The notes under the pieces are model-generated. The model searched no databases. It saw only the letters and a program-made list of their open reading frames with translations, and was not told the DNA's origin. A stretch of 34,765 nucleotides of DNA from an uncultured candidate division WPS-2 bacterium (lineage in GTDB: Bacteria > Vulcanimicrobiota > Vulcanimicrobiia > Vulcanimicrobiales > Vulcanimicrobiaceae). The DNA lies in assembly GCA_937910425.1 (NCBI GenBank), contig CALEOJ010000090.1, forward strand, positions 1-34,765, in the 5' to 3' direction. This document shows positions 23,256 through 32,596 of the stretch, piece by piece. Position 1 is the first letter of the stretch. Each line of letters starts with the position of its first letter. The position numbers and the translations under genes are program-made.

Positions 23256-25997
23256 TTAGAGGATCGCGGCGGTCACCCGTTCGCCTTTGCGCACCGTGAC
23301 GGCGCAGAATTTGAACTCGGGGATCTTTCCGAACGGGTCGATCGCGTCGTTGGTCAGCAGGTTCGCCGCCGCTTCGTTGTAGACGAACGGCATGAACAGC
23401 GTCCCGCGCTGCATCCCGCGATCGGCTCGTGCGTAGCCGGTCAGCTCGCCGCGCCGCGACTCGAGCGTGATCGGGCCGCCCGGCTCGACGCCGAGCTGCG
23501 CGAGATCGTCCGGGTGGACGCTGATGACGGGATCGGGTTCCAGCGCGTCGAGCACGCTGGCGCGGCGCGTCATCGAGCCGGTGTGCCAGTGCTCGAGCTG
23601 CCGCCCCGTCGTGAAGATGTACGGATACGCGTTGTCCGGCATCTCGTCGGCGTGGCTGTACGCGGCCGGCTTGAACAAGCCGCGGCCGCCGGAGCGCGGA
23701 AAGTCCTCGATGAAGATCACCGGCTCACCCGGATCGCCGACGTTCTCCAGCGGGTACGTGCACGAGCCTTCGGCCTCCAGCCGTTCCCAGGTGATCCCGG
23801 CCATGCTCGGCGTCGCCTGGCGGATCTCTTCGAACACCTCCGCCGGCCCGGCATAGTTCCAGTCCAGACCGATGCGCCGCGCGATCTCTTGGATGATCCA
23901 GAGATCCTGACGCGCGTCGTGCGGCGGATCGAGGGCCTGCCGGCCGAGTTGCACGCGCCGGTCCGTGTTGGTGAACGTCCCCGTCTTCTCCGGGAACGCC
24001 GACGCCGGCAGAATCACATCCGCATAGCTCGACGTCTCGGTGAAGAAGATGTCCTGCACCACGAGATGATCGAGCCTCGTCAGCGCTTCGCGCGCGTGCT
24101 CGACGTTCGGGTCCGACATCGCGGGGTTCTCGCCCATGATGTACATCCCGCGGATCTCACCTTTGTAGGCGCCCTCGGTGATCTCGGTGACGGTCAGGCC
24201 GGCGTTCGGATCGAGCGTCGTGTTCCAGAGCGCTTCGAACTTGCGCCGGGCGTCCTGGTTGTCGACGCGCTCGTAGTCCGGGAACATCATCGGGATCAGC
24301 CCCATGTCCGAGGCGCCCTGCACGTTGTTCTGCCCGCGCAGGGGATGGAGGCCGGTGCCGGGGCGTCCTATTTGGCCCGTGACCAGCGCCAGCGAGATCA
24401 GGCAGCGCGCGTTGTCGGTGCCGTGCACGTGCTGCGAGATCCCCATCCCCCAGAAGATGATCGCCGCGTTGGCCGTCGCGTAGAGGCGCGCGACCTCGCG
24501 GATCGTCTGCGCATCGATCCCGGTGATCGGCGCGACCTTCTCGGGCGAGTAGTCCTTGACGTTCTCCTTGAGCGCTTCGTAGTTCTCGGTGCGGTCGCGG
24601 ATGAACGCCTCGTTGGCGAGGCCTTCCTCGATGACGACGTGCATCAGCGCGTTGAGGAGCGCAACGTCGGTGTCGCTGTTGAACTGCAGGAAGTACGTCG
24701 CGTGCCGCGCCAGATCCGAACGCTGCGGGTTGATATAGATGAGCTTGGTCCCGGCCTTGGCGGCGTTCTTCATGAACGTCGCGGCGACGGGATGGTTTAT
24801 CGTCGGATTCGCGCCGATGACGATCGCCACGTCGGCGAGCGCGACGTCCTCGACCTGATTCGAGACCGCGCCGGAGCCGACGTCTTCGAGCAGCGCGGCG
24901 ACCGACGACGCGTGGCAGAGCCGCGTGCAATGGTCGACGTTGTTGGTTCTGAAGCCGGTCCGCACGAGCTTCTGGAACAGGTAGGCTTCTTCGTTGCTCC
25001 CCTTCGCCGAGCCGAACCCTGCCAGCGCGCTGGGACCGTGCTGGTCACGAATCTCGCGCAGCTTTCCGCCCGCGAGATCGAGCGCTTCTTCCCACGTCGC
25101 CTCGCGGAACGCGTTCCACATCTCGTCCGGCTCCATCAGGGCGGAGGTCTTCGCGACGCCTTCCTTGCGGATCATCGGCTTCGTCAGCCGCTTCGGATTG
25201 TGCACGTAGTCGAAGCCGAAGCGTCCCTTGACGCACAGCCGGCTCGCGTTCGACGGGCCGTCGCGTCCGTCGACGGACAGAATCTTCCCGTCCTTGATGT
25301 TGTACGTGAGCAAACAGCCGACGCCGCAGTAGGGACACGCCGAGTCGACCTTCTTGTCGGGCTCGAGCATCGCGACGTCATTCGCCGGCGCGAGCGCACC
25401 GGTCGGACACGCCTGCACGCACTCGCCGCACGCGACGCACGAGCTGGGTCCCATCGGGTCGTCGAAGTCGAAGACGATCTTTGCGTGCTCGCCGCGCCAG
25501 GCGTAGCCGATCACGTCGTTGACCTGCTCTTCGCGGCAGGCACGCACGCAGCGGCCGCACTGGATGCAGGCGTCGAGGTTCACCGACATCGCGGGGTGCG
25601 AGAGATCCGGTGCGGGCTGGTGCCGCTGCGGGTAGCGCGGTGCCATGACGCCCAGCTTGCCCGCCCAGACGTCGAGCTCGGAGACGAGCTTGTACGGCGA
25701 GGCGCCCTGCTTGGGCATGTCGGTCAGCAGCAGTTCGGCGACCATCTTCTGCGATTTGGTCGCGCGATCGCTGGTGCTGGTCACCGTCATCCCCTCGGTG
25801 GGGCGCCGGCAGCACGACGGCGCGAGGACGCGTTCGCCCTCGATCTCGACCATGCAGACGCGGCAATTCCCGTCGGGGCGATAGCCGTCTTTGTAGCAGA
25901 GGCGCGGGATCTCGATGCCGTTCCGATCGGCGGCCTGCAGGATCGTCTCGTCTTCGCGGGCGGCGAGCGCCGTGCCGTTGAGCATGAAGCCGATCAC
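23256..25997 (-). CDS. fdsA: NAD-dependent formate dehydrogenase alpha subunit (molybdenum)
   Basis: A 913-residue cytoplasmic catalytic subunit that oxidises formate to CO2 at a bis-MGD molybdenum (or tungsten) site and passes electrons through Fe-S clusters to the beta subunit. In order: an N-terminal [2Fe-2S] domain (CYKDGYRPDGNCRVC), a His/Cys-type cluster region, two [4Fe-4S] clusters of ferredoxin type (CIQCGRCVRAC, CVACGECVQAC), the CPYCGVGC cluster leading into the molybdopterin domain, and a C-terminal MGD-binding domain. Cys361 in CTRLCHASSV occupies the position of the active-site Cys or Sec; its codon is TGC, so it is not a selenoprotein. GTG at 25997 overlaps the stop of the upstream fused subunit by 4 bases. 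The stop abuts a repeat element. Confidence 0.95.
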   Translation of the reverse strand: MIGFMLNGTALAAREDETILQAADRNGIEIPRLCYKDGYRPDGNCRVCMVEIEGERVLAPSCCRRPTEGMTVTSTSDRATKSQKMVAELLLTDMPKQGASPYKLVSELDVWAGKLGVMAPRYPQRHQPAPDLSHPAMSVNLDACIQCGRCVRACREEQVNDVIGYAWRGEHAKIVFDFDDPMGPSSCVACGECVQACPTGALAPANDVAMLEPDKKVDSACPYCGVGCLLTYNIKDGKILSVDGRDGPSNASRLCVKGRFGFDYVHNPKRLTKPMIRKEGVAKTSALMEPDEMWNAFREATWEEALDLAGGKLREIRDQHGPSALAGFGSAKGSNEEAYLFQKLVRTGFRTNNVDHCTRLCHASSVAALLEDVGSGAVSNQVEDVALADVAIVIGANPTINHPVAATFMKNAAKAGTKLIYINPQRSDLARHATYFLQFNSDTDVALLNALMHVVIEEGLANEAFIRDRTENYEALKENVKDYSPEKVAPITGIDAQTIREVARLYATANAAIIFWGMGISQHVHGTDNARCLISLALVTGQIGRPGTGLHPLRGQNNVQGASDMGLIPMMFPDYERVDNQDARRKFEALWNTTLDPNAGLTVTEITEGAYKGEIRGMYIMGENPAMSDPNVEHAREALTRLDHLVVQDIFFTETSSYADVILPASAFPEKTGTFTNTDRRVQLGRQALDPPHDARQDLWIIQEIARRIGLDWNYAGPAEVFEEIRQATPSMAGITWERLEAEGSCTYPLENVGDPGEPVIFIEDFPRSGGRGLFKPAAYSHADEMPDNAYPYIFTTGRQLEHWHTGSMTRRASVLDALEPDPVISVHPDDLAQLGVEPGGPITLESRRGELTGYARADRGMQRGTLFMPFVYNEAAANLLTNDAIDPFGKIPEFKFCAVTVRKGERVTAAIL

Positions 25998-27733
25998 GCC
26001 TGGACCTCGTGGGGGAAGTACTTGTAGACGCAGAGATATGGATTCGGCGCAGCTTGACCCAGGCCGCAGATCGACGCGTCCATCATGACCGTCGAGAGAT
26101 CGGTGAGCAGCTCCCGGTCCCAGTCGTCACGCTCCATCAGCGCGACGGCTTTCGCCGTGCCGACGCGGCAGGGCGTACACTGCCCGCACGACTCTTCACG
26201 GAAGAAGCGCAGCATGTTCAGCGCGGCGCTCTTCGCGCTGTCCTTGTCGGAGAGCACGATGATCGCCGCCGAGCCGATGAAGCACCCGTACTTGTTGAGC
26301 GTATCGAAATCGAGCGGGATGTCGTCCATCGAGGCCGGCAAGATCCCGCCAGACGCGCCGCCGGGAAAGTACCCGTAGAACGTGTGGCCGGGGAGCATCC
26401 CGCCGGCGTATTCGTCGATCAGCTCGCGGATCGTGATCCCGGCCGGCGCCAAATGGACGCCGGGCTTTCGAACGCGCCCCGAAACGGAGAACGAGCGCAA
26501 GCCCTTGCGGCCGTTGCTCCCTTGCGATGCGAACCACGCCGCGCCGCGTTCGACGATCTCGCGCACCCAGTAGAGCGTCTCCATGTTGTGCTCGAGCGTC
26601 GGCCGCCCGAAGACGCCGACCTGCGCAACGTACGGCGGGCGCAGCCGCGGCATCCCTTTCTTGCCTTCGATCGACTCGATCATCGCCGACTCTTCGCCGC
26701 AGATGTAGGCGCCCGCGCCGCGCCGCAGGTGGATCGGCAGCAGCGGCATCGGTGCGTGCGCCTGCAGCGCGGCGAGCTCGGCGGTCAGGATCGCTCGCGC
26801 GGCGGCGTACTCGTCGCGCAGGTACACGTAGATCTCGGCGATTCCGACCGCCCACGCCGCGATCAGCATCCCTTCGAGAAAGCGGTGCGGATCGCGCTCG
26901 AGGTACCAGCGGTCCTTGAACGTTCCGGGCTCGCCTTCGTCGATGTTCACCGCCATCAGGCGCGGCGCCGGTTCGGCACGGACGATCTTCCACTTGCGGC
27001 CGGCCGGGAAGCCGGCGCCGCCGAGCCCGCGCAGCCCGGCGTCCTCCATCGTCGCGATCACGTCGTCGGCGCCGCGCTCGCCCGCGACGCACGCTTTGAG
27101 CAGCGCGTAGCCGCCACCCGCGACGTACGCCTCGAAGTTCGTATACGAGGGCACCGCCGCGGTCAACGCCTTGGCTTCGAGCGCAGCGTCGACCAGCGCG
27201 ACCGTCGCACGGTCGACCGGATTCTGATTCACCACCGCGACCGGAGCGGTGTCGCAGCGGCCGACGCACGGAGCGGTAATCACCCGCACGCCGTCGCCGT
27301 ATCCACCGTTGCGCAGCAGACCCAGCAGGTTTTGCGCGCCCGCCATCTCGCACGAAAGGCCGTCGCAGACACGCACGGTCACCGCCGGCGGAGCGGCCTC
27401 GCCTTCCTTGACCACGTCGAAGTGATGGTAGAAGGTCGCGACCTCGAAGACCTCGGCCGGCGCGAGGCGCATCTCCTCGGCGAGTGCGTTGAGGTGCGCC
27501 GCCGAGATCGCGCGATAGCGGTCCTGGATCTTGTGCAGGTGCTCGATGAGCAGATCGCGCCGGCGCGGCTCGTCGCCGAGCAGGGCGCGCACGTCCGCGA
27601 GCGCGACCGGATCGATCGGACGGCCTCTGCCCTCGCGACGCCGCTTCTTGCGTCGGCCGTCGGCGTCCGCATCGGGCGTGAGGCGCGCCGCCTGCCCGAC
27701 CGGGATGCCGCCGACGATGTCGATCGTCTCCAA
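25994..27733 (-). CDS. Formate dehydrogenase gamma-beta fusion (NuoE/NuoF-like) subunit
   Basis: A 579-residue diaphorase subunit that hands electrons from FdsA to NAD+. Residues about 40-180 are a NuoE/FdsG thioredoxin-like [2Fe-2S] domain (CDGLSC and CVGRC). The rest is NuoF/FdsB: NADH and FMN site GGAGFPAGRKW and DEGEPGTFKDR, then the [4Fe-4S] motif ESCGQCTPCRVG with a fourth Cys in SICGLGQ. FdsG and FdsB are usually separate genes in the best-studied enzymes; here they are one polypeptide. A Lys/Arg-rich linker (RRKKRRREGRGR) follows the first 20 residues. I prefer TTG at 27733 (GGAG 8 bases upstream) over GTG at 27787, because the intervening AT-rich stretch looks like control sequence. 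Confidence 0.9.
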   Translation of the reverse strand: METIDIVGGIPVGQAARLTPDADADGRRKKRRREGRGRPIDPVALADVRALLGDEPRRRDLLIEHLHKIQDRYRAISAAHLNALAEEMRLAPAEVFEVATFYHHFDVVKEGEAAPPAVTVRVCDGLSCEMAGAQNLLGLLRNGGYGDGVRVITAPCVGRCDTAPVAVVNQNPVDRATVALVDAALEAKALTAAVPSYTNFEAYVAGGGYALLKACVAGERGADDVIATMEDAGLRGLGGAGFPAGRKWKIVRAEPAPRLMAVNIDEGEPGTFKDRWYLERDPHRFLEGMLIAAWAVGIAEIYVYLRDEYAAARAILTAELAALQAHAPMPLLPIHLRRGAGAYICGEESAMIESIEGKKGMPRLRPPYVAQVGVFGRPTLEHNMETLYWVREIVERGAAWFASQGSNGRKGLRSFSVSGRVRKPGVHLAPAGITIRELIDEYAGGMLPGHTFYGYFPGGASGGILPASMDDIPLDFDTLNKYGCFIGSAAIIVLSDKDSAKSAALNMLRFFREESCGQCTPCRVGTAKAVALMERDDWDRELLTDLSTVMMDASICGLGQAAPNPYLCVYKYFPHEVQA

Positions 27734-27744
27734 ACCGATTACTC

Positions 27745-27775
27745 CGAGTTTTGGGATACGGTATTTTGTACACCA
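27745..27775 (-). promoter_or_regulatory. Candidate promoter/operator of the formate dehydrogenase operon
   Basis: An AT-rich patch, unusual here, lies between the two possible starts of the fused subunit. It contains the near-palindrome ATACGGTAT (27756-27764) next to TTTTGTAC. Such symmetric ATAC...GTAT sites are common for dimeric repressors, but no matching regulator gene is in the window and I see no convincing -35/-10 pair. Confidence 0.3.
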
Positions 27776-27798
27776 CGACGCCGCCACCCTCCGGCGGC

Positions 27799-28053
27799 TC
27801 AGCCTCCGGGCGGATCTCCCGGCGGCTTGACCGCGTCGAAGCTCCCGCCTTCTTCCAGCGCCTCCCGTTCGTTGAAGGGCTTGCGTTCGAGCCCCTCCGT
27901 CTCGGCGGGCTGGTGAAACGCCGTCAGCGGCCGTTCGACTGCCGGCCGCCCGACGACGGAGGTACTCTCGGGTCCGGTTTCGGGCGGGGTCGTCCCCGTC
28001 CCGCGGTCGCTGTTCACGACGGGGTCCGGACCGTGCTCACGATGATTGGCCAT
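27799..28053 (-). CDS. Small disordered protein, unknown
   Basis: An 84-residue protein rich in Pro, Gly, Glu, Thr and Asn, with no hydrophobic core (it begins MANHREHGPDPVVNSDRGTG and ends in a PPGDPPGG tail). It is probably unstructured. GGAGGG lies about 11 bases before the ATG, somewhat far. It sits between the histidine kinase gene, 32 bases upstream, and the formate dehydrogenase operon on the same strand. I do not recognise it. The composition is unlike the Arg-rich false frames common in this sequence, which favours real coding. Confidence 0.5.
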   Translation of the reverse strand: MANHREHGPDPVVNSDRGTGTTPPETGPESTSVVGRPAVERPLTAFHQPAETEGLERKPFNEREALEEGGSFDAVKPPGDPPGG

Positions 28054-28085
28054 GCTCGTCGATACCCTCCGCCGCTGCGTCCTGC

Positions 28086-30824
28086 TCAGGCGGGCGGGGT
28101 GTCCGGCGCACTCGACCGGCTGCCGTTCGCGTGGTCGAGGGCGGTGTCGACCGCGCCGTAGAGGTCCTTCATCAGGAACGGCTTCGTCAGGAACGCGTTC
28201 CAGCCATCGAGCGCGGCCGGCATCCGGAGCGCAATCCGCACCAGCGGCGTGCCGTTGGCGCGCTCGAGAAACGCCTCCGGCGACATTCCGAGCCGGTCGG
28301 CGTCGACCAGCGCGCAGTCGAAGCGGCCGTCGGTGAGGGTGCGCAGCAGATCCTCACCGCTGGTCGCGACGGCGACCGCGATCCCGTCGTGCCGCAGTGC
28401 GTGCGCGACGTACGAGCGCGCGTCGCCGTCGACGTCGAGCAGCGCGATGCGGCGCGAAGCGATCGTCCGGTGCGCGGGCCGGGCGGGGACGAAGACGCGG
28501 AACGTCGAGCCTTGTCCTTCGACCGACTCGACGTCGATCGAACCGCCGTGCAGCTCGACGATCGTCTTGGCGAGGTAGAGGCCGAAGCCGGTGCCGCCGA
28601 TCCCCAGGGCGCGCGCGTTGCTGGCGCGCGCGAAGCGGCCGAACAGCTTCGCGCGCTCGTTGTCCGGGATCCCGATCCCGCGGTCGCGGACGGTGAGCTC
28701 GACCCCGCCCACTCGCGCGCGCAGCGCGACCTCGACGGCCTCGCCGCCCGGCGAGTATTTGATCGCGTTGCCGATGAGGTTCTCGACCACCTGACGCAGC
28801 CGCGCCGCGTCGCCGATCACCACCAGGTTGCCGCCCATCACGCGCAAGTCGATCGGTCGCGTCACGCTGAAGACGCGCACGACGTCGCGAACCAGCGCGA
28901 CCAGGTCGACGTTGCCGAGCGTGAGGGCCAGCTCGTTGTGCTCGAGCCGCGAGAGCGCGAGCGTGTCGGTCGCCAGCGAGGCCAGCCGCATCGCGCTCGA
29001 CGAGATCATCCCAAGATACTGGCGCGCCTCGTGATCGAAGCGCTCGTCGTCGGCCAGCACGTCGGCGAAACCGACGATCGTCGTGAGCGGCCCTTTGAAG
29101 TCGTGCGCGAGCATCGCGATCAAGTCGTTCTTGATCTGGTTGAGCTCGACGACCGCGTCACGCCGCGCCGCCAGCTCTTGGTACAGCTCGACGTTGCGCG
29201 CGGCGACGGCGAAGTATTGACCCAGCAGACCGATCGCGAAGACGTCGGCGGTGCTGAACGCGGCGGTCCGCTGCACGTCCAGGACGTACGCCGTACCACC
29301 GCCCGAGCCGGGGACGCGCACCGCGGCGCGCTGCTCGAGCTCGTCGAGCACGCAAACGTCGCTGCGCGACGCGAGTGCGACGAACGCGTCGCCGGGTGGC
29401 GCGTCGTCCTCGAGCGAGAGATCGGTCGTCGCTCCGAAGCCGCCGCGCGGGCGCGGCGCGTACAGCGTCGCGCGCCCGTCGACCAGCTCGCGGACGCCGG
29501 AGAGCAGCGCTTCGACCAGCACGCTCGGCTCGAGCGAGGCGAACAGCGTGCGCGCGATCGAGGTGATCGCGGTCAGCCGTTCGTTCTGCATGGTGAGCTG
29601 CACGCCGCGCAGCACCTGTTCCGTGACGTCGCGCTGGACCATCACGTAGTGCGTCATCGTCCCCGCCTCGTCGAGCAGCGGGCGCGCCGAGGCTTCGGTG
29701 TTGTAGTGAGTACCGTCGATGCGGTACGAGATGTACCCGACACGCGCGGCGCGGCCGGCGGCGACCTCCGTGCGCATCGCGACGAGCGCTTCGAGGTCGG
29801 TCTTCAGTCCGAAGAACTCGTCGACGCGGTGCCCGATGACCTGGTCCGGCCGCGTCGCGCCCTTCATCCGGACGAACGCGTCGTTCGCGTAGACGATCGT
29901 CGCCGGTTCACGCGGCGAGGCGCCGGGTTTGGCCAGGATGATCGGGTCCTGCGCGGCTTCGATCGCCGCCGACAGCAGGTTGATGCGCTGCTGCGCGCGC
30001 TCGCTCTCGGTCAGATCGGTCGCGACGACGAGCGCGATCTCGCGCTTGTGCGTCGGGACCAGCTCGATGCGCAACTCGGTCGGGTAGATCGAGCCGTCCT
30101 TGCGGCGCGCCGGCGTGCGCAGGGTCAGCCGGCGCCCGGGATTCGCCCGCAGTTCCTCGAGCCGTTCGGCCAGCCGGTCCTCTTTCGCCAGCGCCGGCAG
30201 CAGCGAGGCGAGCGGGAGGCGCCGGATCTCCTCGGTGCTGTACCCCAGGTTGCGGCACGCCGCGTCGCTCGCGAAGAGCACGCGCTGGGCGACCAGATCG
30301 ACCTGATACAGCTCCGTCTGCGAACTGTCGAAGAGCCGCAGCAGCAAGCGGCGCGCCTCCATCGCCTCGACGACGGCGCCGCCGATCGCGGCCAGCGCGG
30401 TGCGCTGCTCTGGCGTGAGCGTTCGCGGCCGCCGGTCGAGGACGCAGAGCGTGCCGACGGCGTACCCGTCGCTCGAGCACAGCGGATACCCGGCGTAGAA
30501 CCGGATCCCCGGCTCTCCGGCGACCAGCGGGTTGCGCGCGAAGCGCGGGTCGGCGCCGGCATCGTCGACCTCGAAGACCCCTTCGTGCAGGATCGCCTGC
30601 GCGCAGAAAGCGGCGTCGAGCGGCGCCTCGCGCCGATCGAGTCCGACCGACGACTTGAACCACTGGCGCTCGCGGTCGACCAGGCTGATCAGCGCGATCG
30701 GGGCGTCGCAGAGCTGCGCGGCGAGCCGCGTAAACGCGTCGAAGAGATCCTCGCCCGGCGTGTCGAGGAGTTCGTACTCGTAAAGGGCGGCGAGCCGCCG
30801 CTCCTCAGAGGCTGTCGTTTGCAT
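28086..30824 (-). CDS. Cytosolic hybrid sensor histidine kinase (GAF-PAS-PAS-GAF-HisKA-HATPase-receiver)
   Basis: A 912-residue kinase without membrane helices. Order: GAF (about 20-165, with FCAQAILHEG), PAS (180-300), PAS (310-430), GAF (450-550), HisKA with phospho-acceptor His574 (AHDFKGPL), and an ATPase domain with N, G1 and G2 boxes (NLIGNAIKYSP, DRGIGIP, GGTGFGLYL). The C-terminal 130 residues resemble a receiver: LLDVDGDA, CALVDADRLG, LTKPF. The conserved Thr/Ser before the KPF loop is not evident (IALRMP), so this receiver may be degenerate. The first GAF-PAS type senses small molecules, redox state or light in relatives; nothing here fixes the signal. ATG at 30824 lies inside the end of polX (20-base overlap). 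No partner regulator gene is adjacent. Confidence 0.9.
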   Translation of the reverse strand: MQTTASEERRLAALYEYELLDTPGEDLFDAFTRLAAQLCDAPIALISLVDRERQWFKSSVGLDRREAPLDAAFCAQAILHEGVFEVDDAGADPRFARNPLVAGEPGIRFYAGYPLCSSDGYAVGTLCVLDRRPRTLTPEQRTALAAIGGAVVEAMEARRLLLRLFDSSQTELYQVDLVAQRVLFASDAACRNLGYSTEEIRRLPLASLLPALAKEDRLAERLEELRANPGRRLTLRTPARRKDGSIYPTELRIELVPTHKREIALVVATDLTESERAQQRINLLSAAIEAAQDPIILAKPGASPREPATIVYANDAFVRMKGATRPDQVIGHRVDEFFGLKTDLEALVAMRTEVAAGRAARVGYISYRIDGTHYNTEASARPLLDEAGTMTHYVMVQRDVTEQVLRGVQLTMQNERLTAITSIARTLFASLEPSVLVEALLSGVRELVDGRATLYAPRPRGGFGATTDLSLEDDAPPGDAFVALASRSDVCVLDELEQRAAVRVPGSGGGTAYVLDVQRTAAFSTADVFAIGLLGQYFAVAARNVELYQELAARRDAVVELNQIKNDLIAMLAHDFKGPLTTIVGFADVLADDERFDHEARQYLGMISSSAMRLASLATDTLALSRLEHNELALTLGNVDLVALVRDVVRVFSVTRPIDLRVMGGNLVVIGDAARLRQVVENLIGNAIKYSPGGEAVEVALRARVGGVELTVRDRGIGIPDNERAKLFGRFARASNARALGIGGTGFGLYLAKTIVELHGGSIDVESVEGQGSTFRVFVPARPAHRTIASRRIALLDVDGDARSYVAHALRHDGIAVAVATSGEDLLRTLTDGRFDCALVDADRLGMSPEAFLERANGTPLVRIALRMPAALDGWNAFLTKPFLMKDLYGAVDTALDHANGSRSSAPDTPPA

Positions 30825-32556
30825 CTCCGGCTCGCGCTCGTTTCGCCTCGACGAAGGCGAGGACTTCCTCCAGCGGGCGCGCGTTGAGGACTTCGGCCGC
30901 GGTGACCCACCCGCGGCGTGCTTGTCCGACCGCATACGCGACGTTTTCGAGCTGCGCGACGCCGTGCGCGTCGGAGTCGCAGGTAAACGTCACGCCGAAC
31001 TCCTTGGCGCGGCGCGCGAGCGGGCTGGGCAGGTCGAGCCGGCTCGGCTGCCCGTCGATCTCGAGCGCGGTCCCGGTACGCGCGGCCGCCGCGAAGACGG
31101 CGTCGGGATCGAAGTCGTAGCCGGCGAACGTCTCCACGTTGCGCCCGGTCGGATGACCGATCACGTTCACGTACGGGCTTTCGATCGCGCGCAGCAACCG
31201 GACGGTCATCTCGTCGCGGGATTGGTTGAACGCCGAATGCACCGATGCAACAACGAAATCCATCCCGGAAAGGATCGCATCGTCGTAGTCGAGGGTGCCG
31301 TCGGCCAGGATGTCGACCTCGCTCGAGCACAGCGTGCGGATTCCGTAGCGCTCGCCGAGCTCGCGCACCCGCACGCGCTGCGCCCGCAGTTCTTCGGGAT
31401 CCATCCCGATCCGGCCGCGGCCCCACGAGTGGTCGCTGATCGCGTGGTACGCGTAGCCGCGCGCGGCGCAGGCGGCGACCATCGCGTCCAGCGTGTCGCG
31501 CCCGTCCGACCACGTCGAGTGCATGTGGAAGTCGCCCCGCAGATCGTGCACGTCGAGCACCTGCGGGAGCGTGCCGTCGCGGGCCGCTTCGATCTCGCCG
31601 ACGCCGAGCCGCATCTCCGGCGGGATGTACGCCATCCCGAGCGTCGCGTAGACCTCCGCCTCGGTACGGCAGACGATCGTACGGCCGTCGGTCAGATCGA
31701 CGATCCCGTTCTCGCTCACGCGCAGGTTCTTGCGAACGGCGAGCTCGCGGAACTGGATGTTGTGCTCGCGCGAGCCGGTGAAGTGCTGCAGCAGGTTGCC
31801 GTACAGATGCGCCGGCAAGACGCGCAGGTCGATCTGCAGCCCACCGGCGAGCCAGATGCTGGCCTTGGTCGGACCCTCGGCGAGAACGGCCTCAGCCCGC
31901 TCCCACGCCGTGAACGCGGCGACGACAAGCTCCGCGTTCTCCGAGGTGCAGATCACGTCGACGTCGCCGACGGTCGGCTCTTGGCGGCGCACGCTGCCGG
32001 CCGCGGTGAGATCCTGCGCGTCCGTCATCGTACGGAGGAAGGCGATGACCTCGCGCGCGATCGGCAGCGCGATCCCGAGCGGGGTGCGCCGCGTGCGCCC
32101 TTTGTACGCCAGGACGCCGCGGCGGATGTTTTCGATCGACTTCGCTCCGAGCCGCGGCATCTCGGCGAGCGCGCCCCCATCGAGCGCGCGCTCGAGGTCG
32201 GCGAGCGACGCGATCCCGAGCCGCTCGAACAGCTGCTGCGCGGTCTTCATCCCGACGCCTTGAACCGCGAGAACCTCGAGCAGCGTCGATGGGTACCGCG
32301 CCCGCAGCTCTTCGAGGTACGGGTCGGTCCCGGTCCGGGCGATCGTCGCGATCCGCGCGGCGATGCTTTTCCCGACCCCGGGGAGCTCGGTCAGCCGCGC
32401 GACGTCGACGTCGGCGCCGAGCGGCGCCGCGTTCTCCAACGTCTCGGCGGCACGCTCGTAGGCCATGAACTTGAAGAACGTCTCGCCCGCGAACTCCATG
32501 AGGGTGCGAATCTCGCGCAGGCGGTCCGCGATCTCGCGGTTGGTCGGAGTCGGCAT
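30805..32556 (-). CDS. polX: DNA polymerase/3'-5' exonuclease PolX
   Basis: A 583-residue family X DNA polymerase used in base-excision and gap repair. N-terminal helix-hairpin-helix and 8-kDa regions (LTELPGVGKSIAARI, VQGVGMKTAQQLF) are followed by the catalytic palm with GSVRRQ...GDVDVI and the third Asp in IDLRVLP, so all metal ligands appear intact. The C-terminal PHP domain carries DFHMHSTWSDG, AISDHSWGRG, VASVHSAF, GHPTGR and CDSDAHG, the expected metal-binding set for 3'-5' exonuclease or AP-endonuclease activity. Length is normal. ATG at 32556 gives the usual N-terminus. The gene is divergent from nicotinate phosphoribosyltransferase (40-base gap) and overlaps the histidine kinase start by 20 bases. 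Confidence 0.94.
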   Translation of the reverse strand: MPTPTNREIADRLREIRTLMEFAGETFFKFMAYERAAETLENAAPLGADVDVARLTELPGVGKSIAARIATIARTGTDPYLEELRARYPSTLLEVLAVQGVGMKTAQQLFERLGIASLADLERALDGGALAEMPRLGAKSIENIRRGVLAYKGRTRRTPLGIALPIAREVIAFLRTMTDAQDLTAAGSVRRQEPTVGDVDVICTSENAELVVAAFTAWERAEAVLAEGPTKASIWLAGGLQIDLRVLPAHLYGNLLQHFTGSREHNIQFRELAVRKNLRVSENGIVDLTDGRTIVCRTEAEVYATLGMAYIPPEMRLGVGEIEAARDGTLPQVLDVHDLRGDFHMHSTWSDGRDTLDAMVAACAARGYAYHAISDHSWGRGRIGMDPEELRAQRVRVRELGERYGIRTLCSSEVDILADGTLDYDDAILSGMDFVVASVHSAFNQSRDEMTVRLLRAIESPYVNVIGHPTGRNVETFAGYDFDPDAVFAAAARTGTALEIDGQPSRLDLPSPLARRAKEFGVTFTCDSDAHGVAQLENVAYAVGQARRGWVTAAEVLNARPLEEVLAFVEAKRARAGDANDSL

Positions 32557-32582
32557 AGGACGAGGACTTCGTTCCACGCCCG

Positions 32583-32596
32583 CGTAGGGGCGTCCC
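32583..32596 (+). repeat. 14-base sequence shared with the cydA leader
   Basis: CGTAGGGGCGTCCC lies directly before the ATG at 32597 and also at 16641-16654, upstream of cydA. It could be a promoter or ribosome-binding element, but in a sequence of this length and GC content one 14-base match is expected by chance. Confidence 0.3.

Noticed and set aside
24915-24917. Selenocysteine at the formate dehydrogenase active site
   Set aside because: The codon is TGC (Cys361), and no in-frame TGA or SECIS-like need exists.
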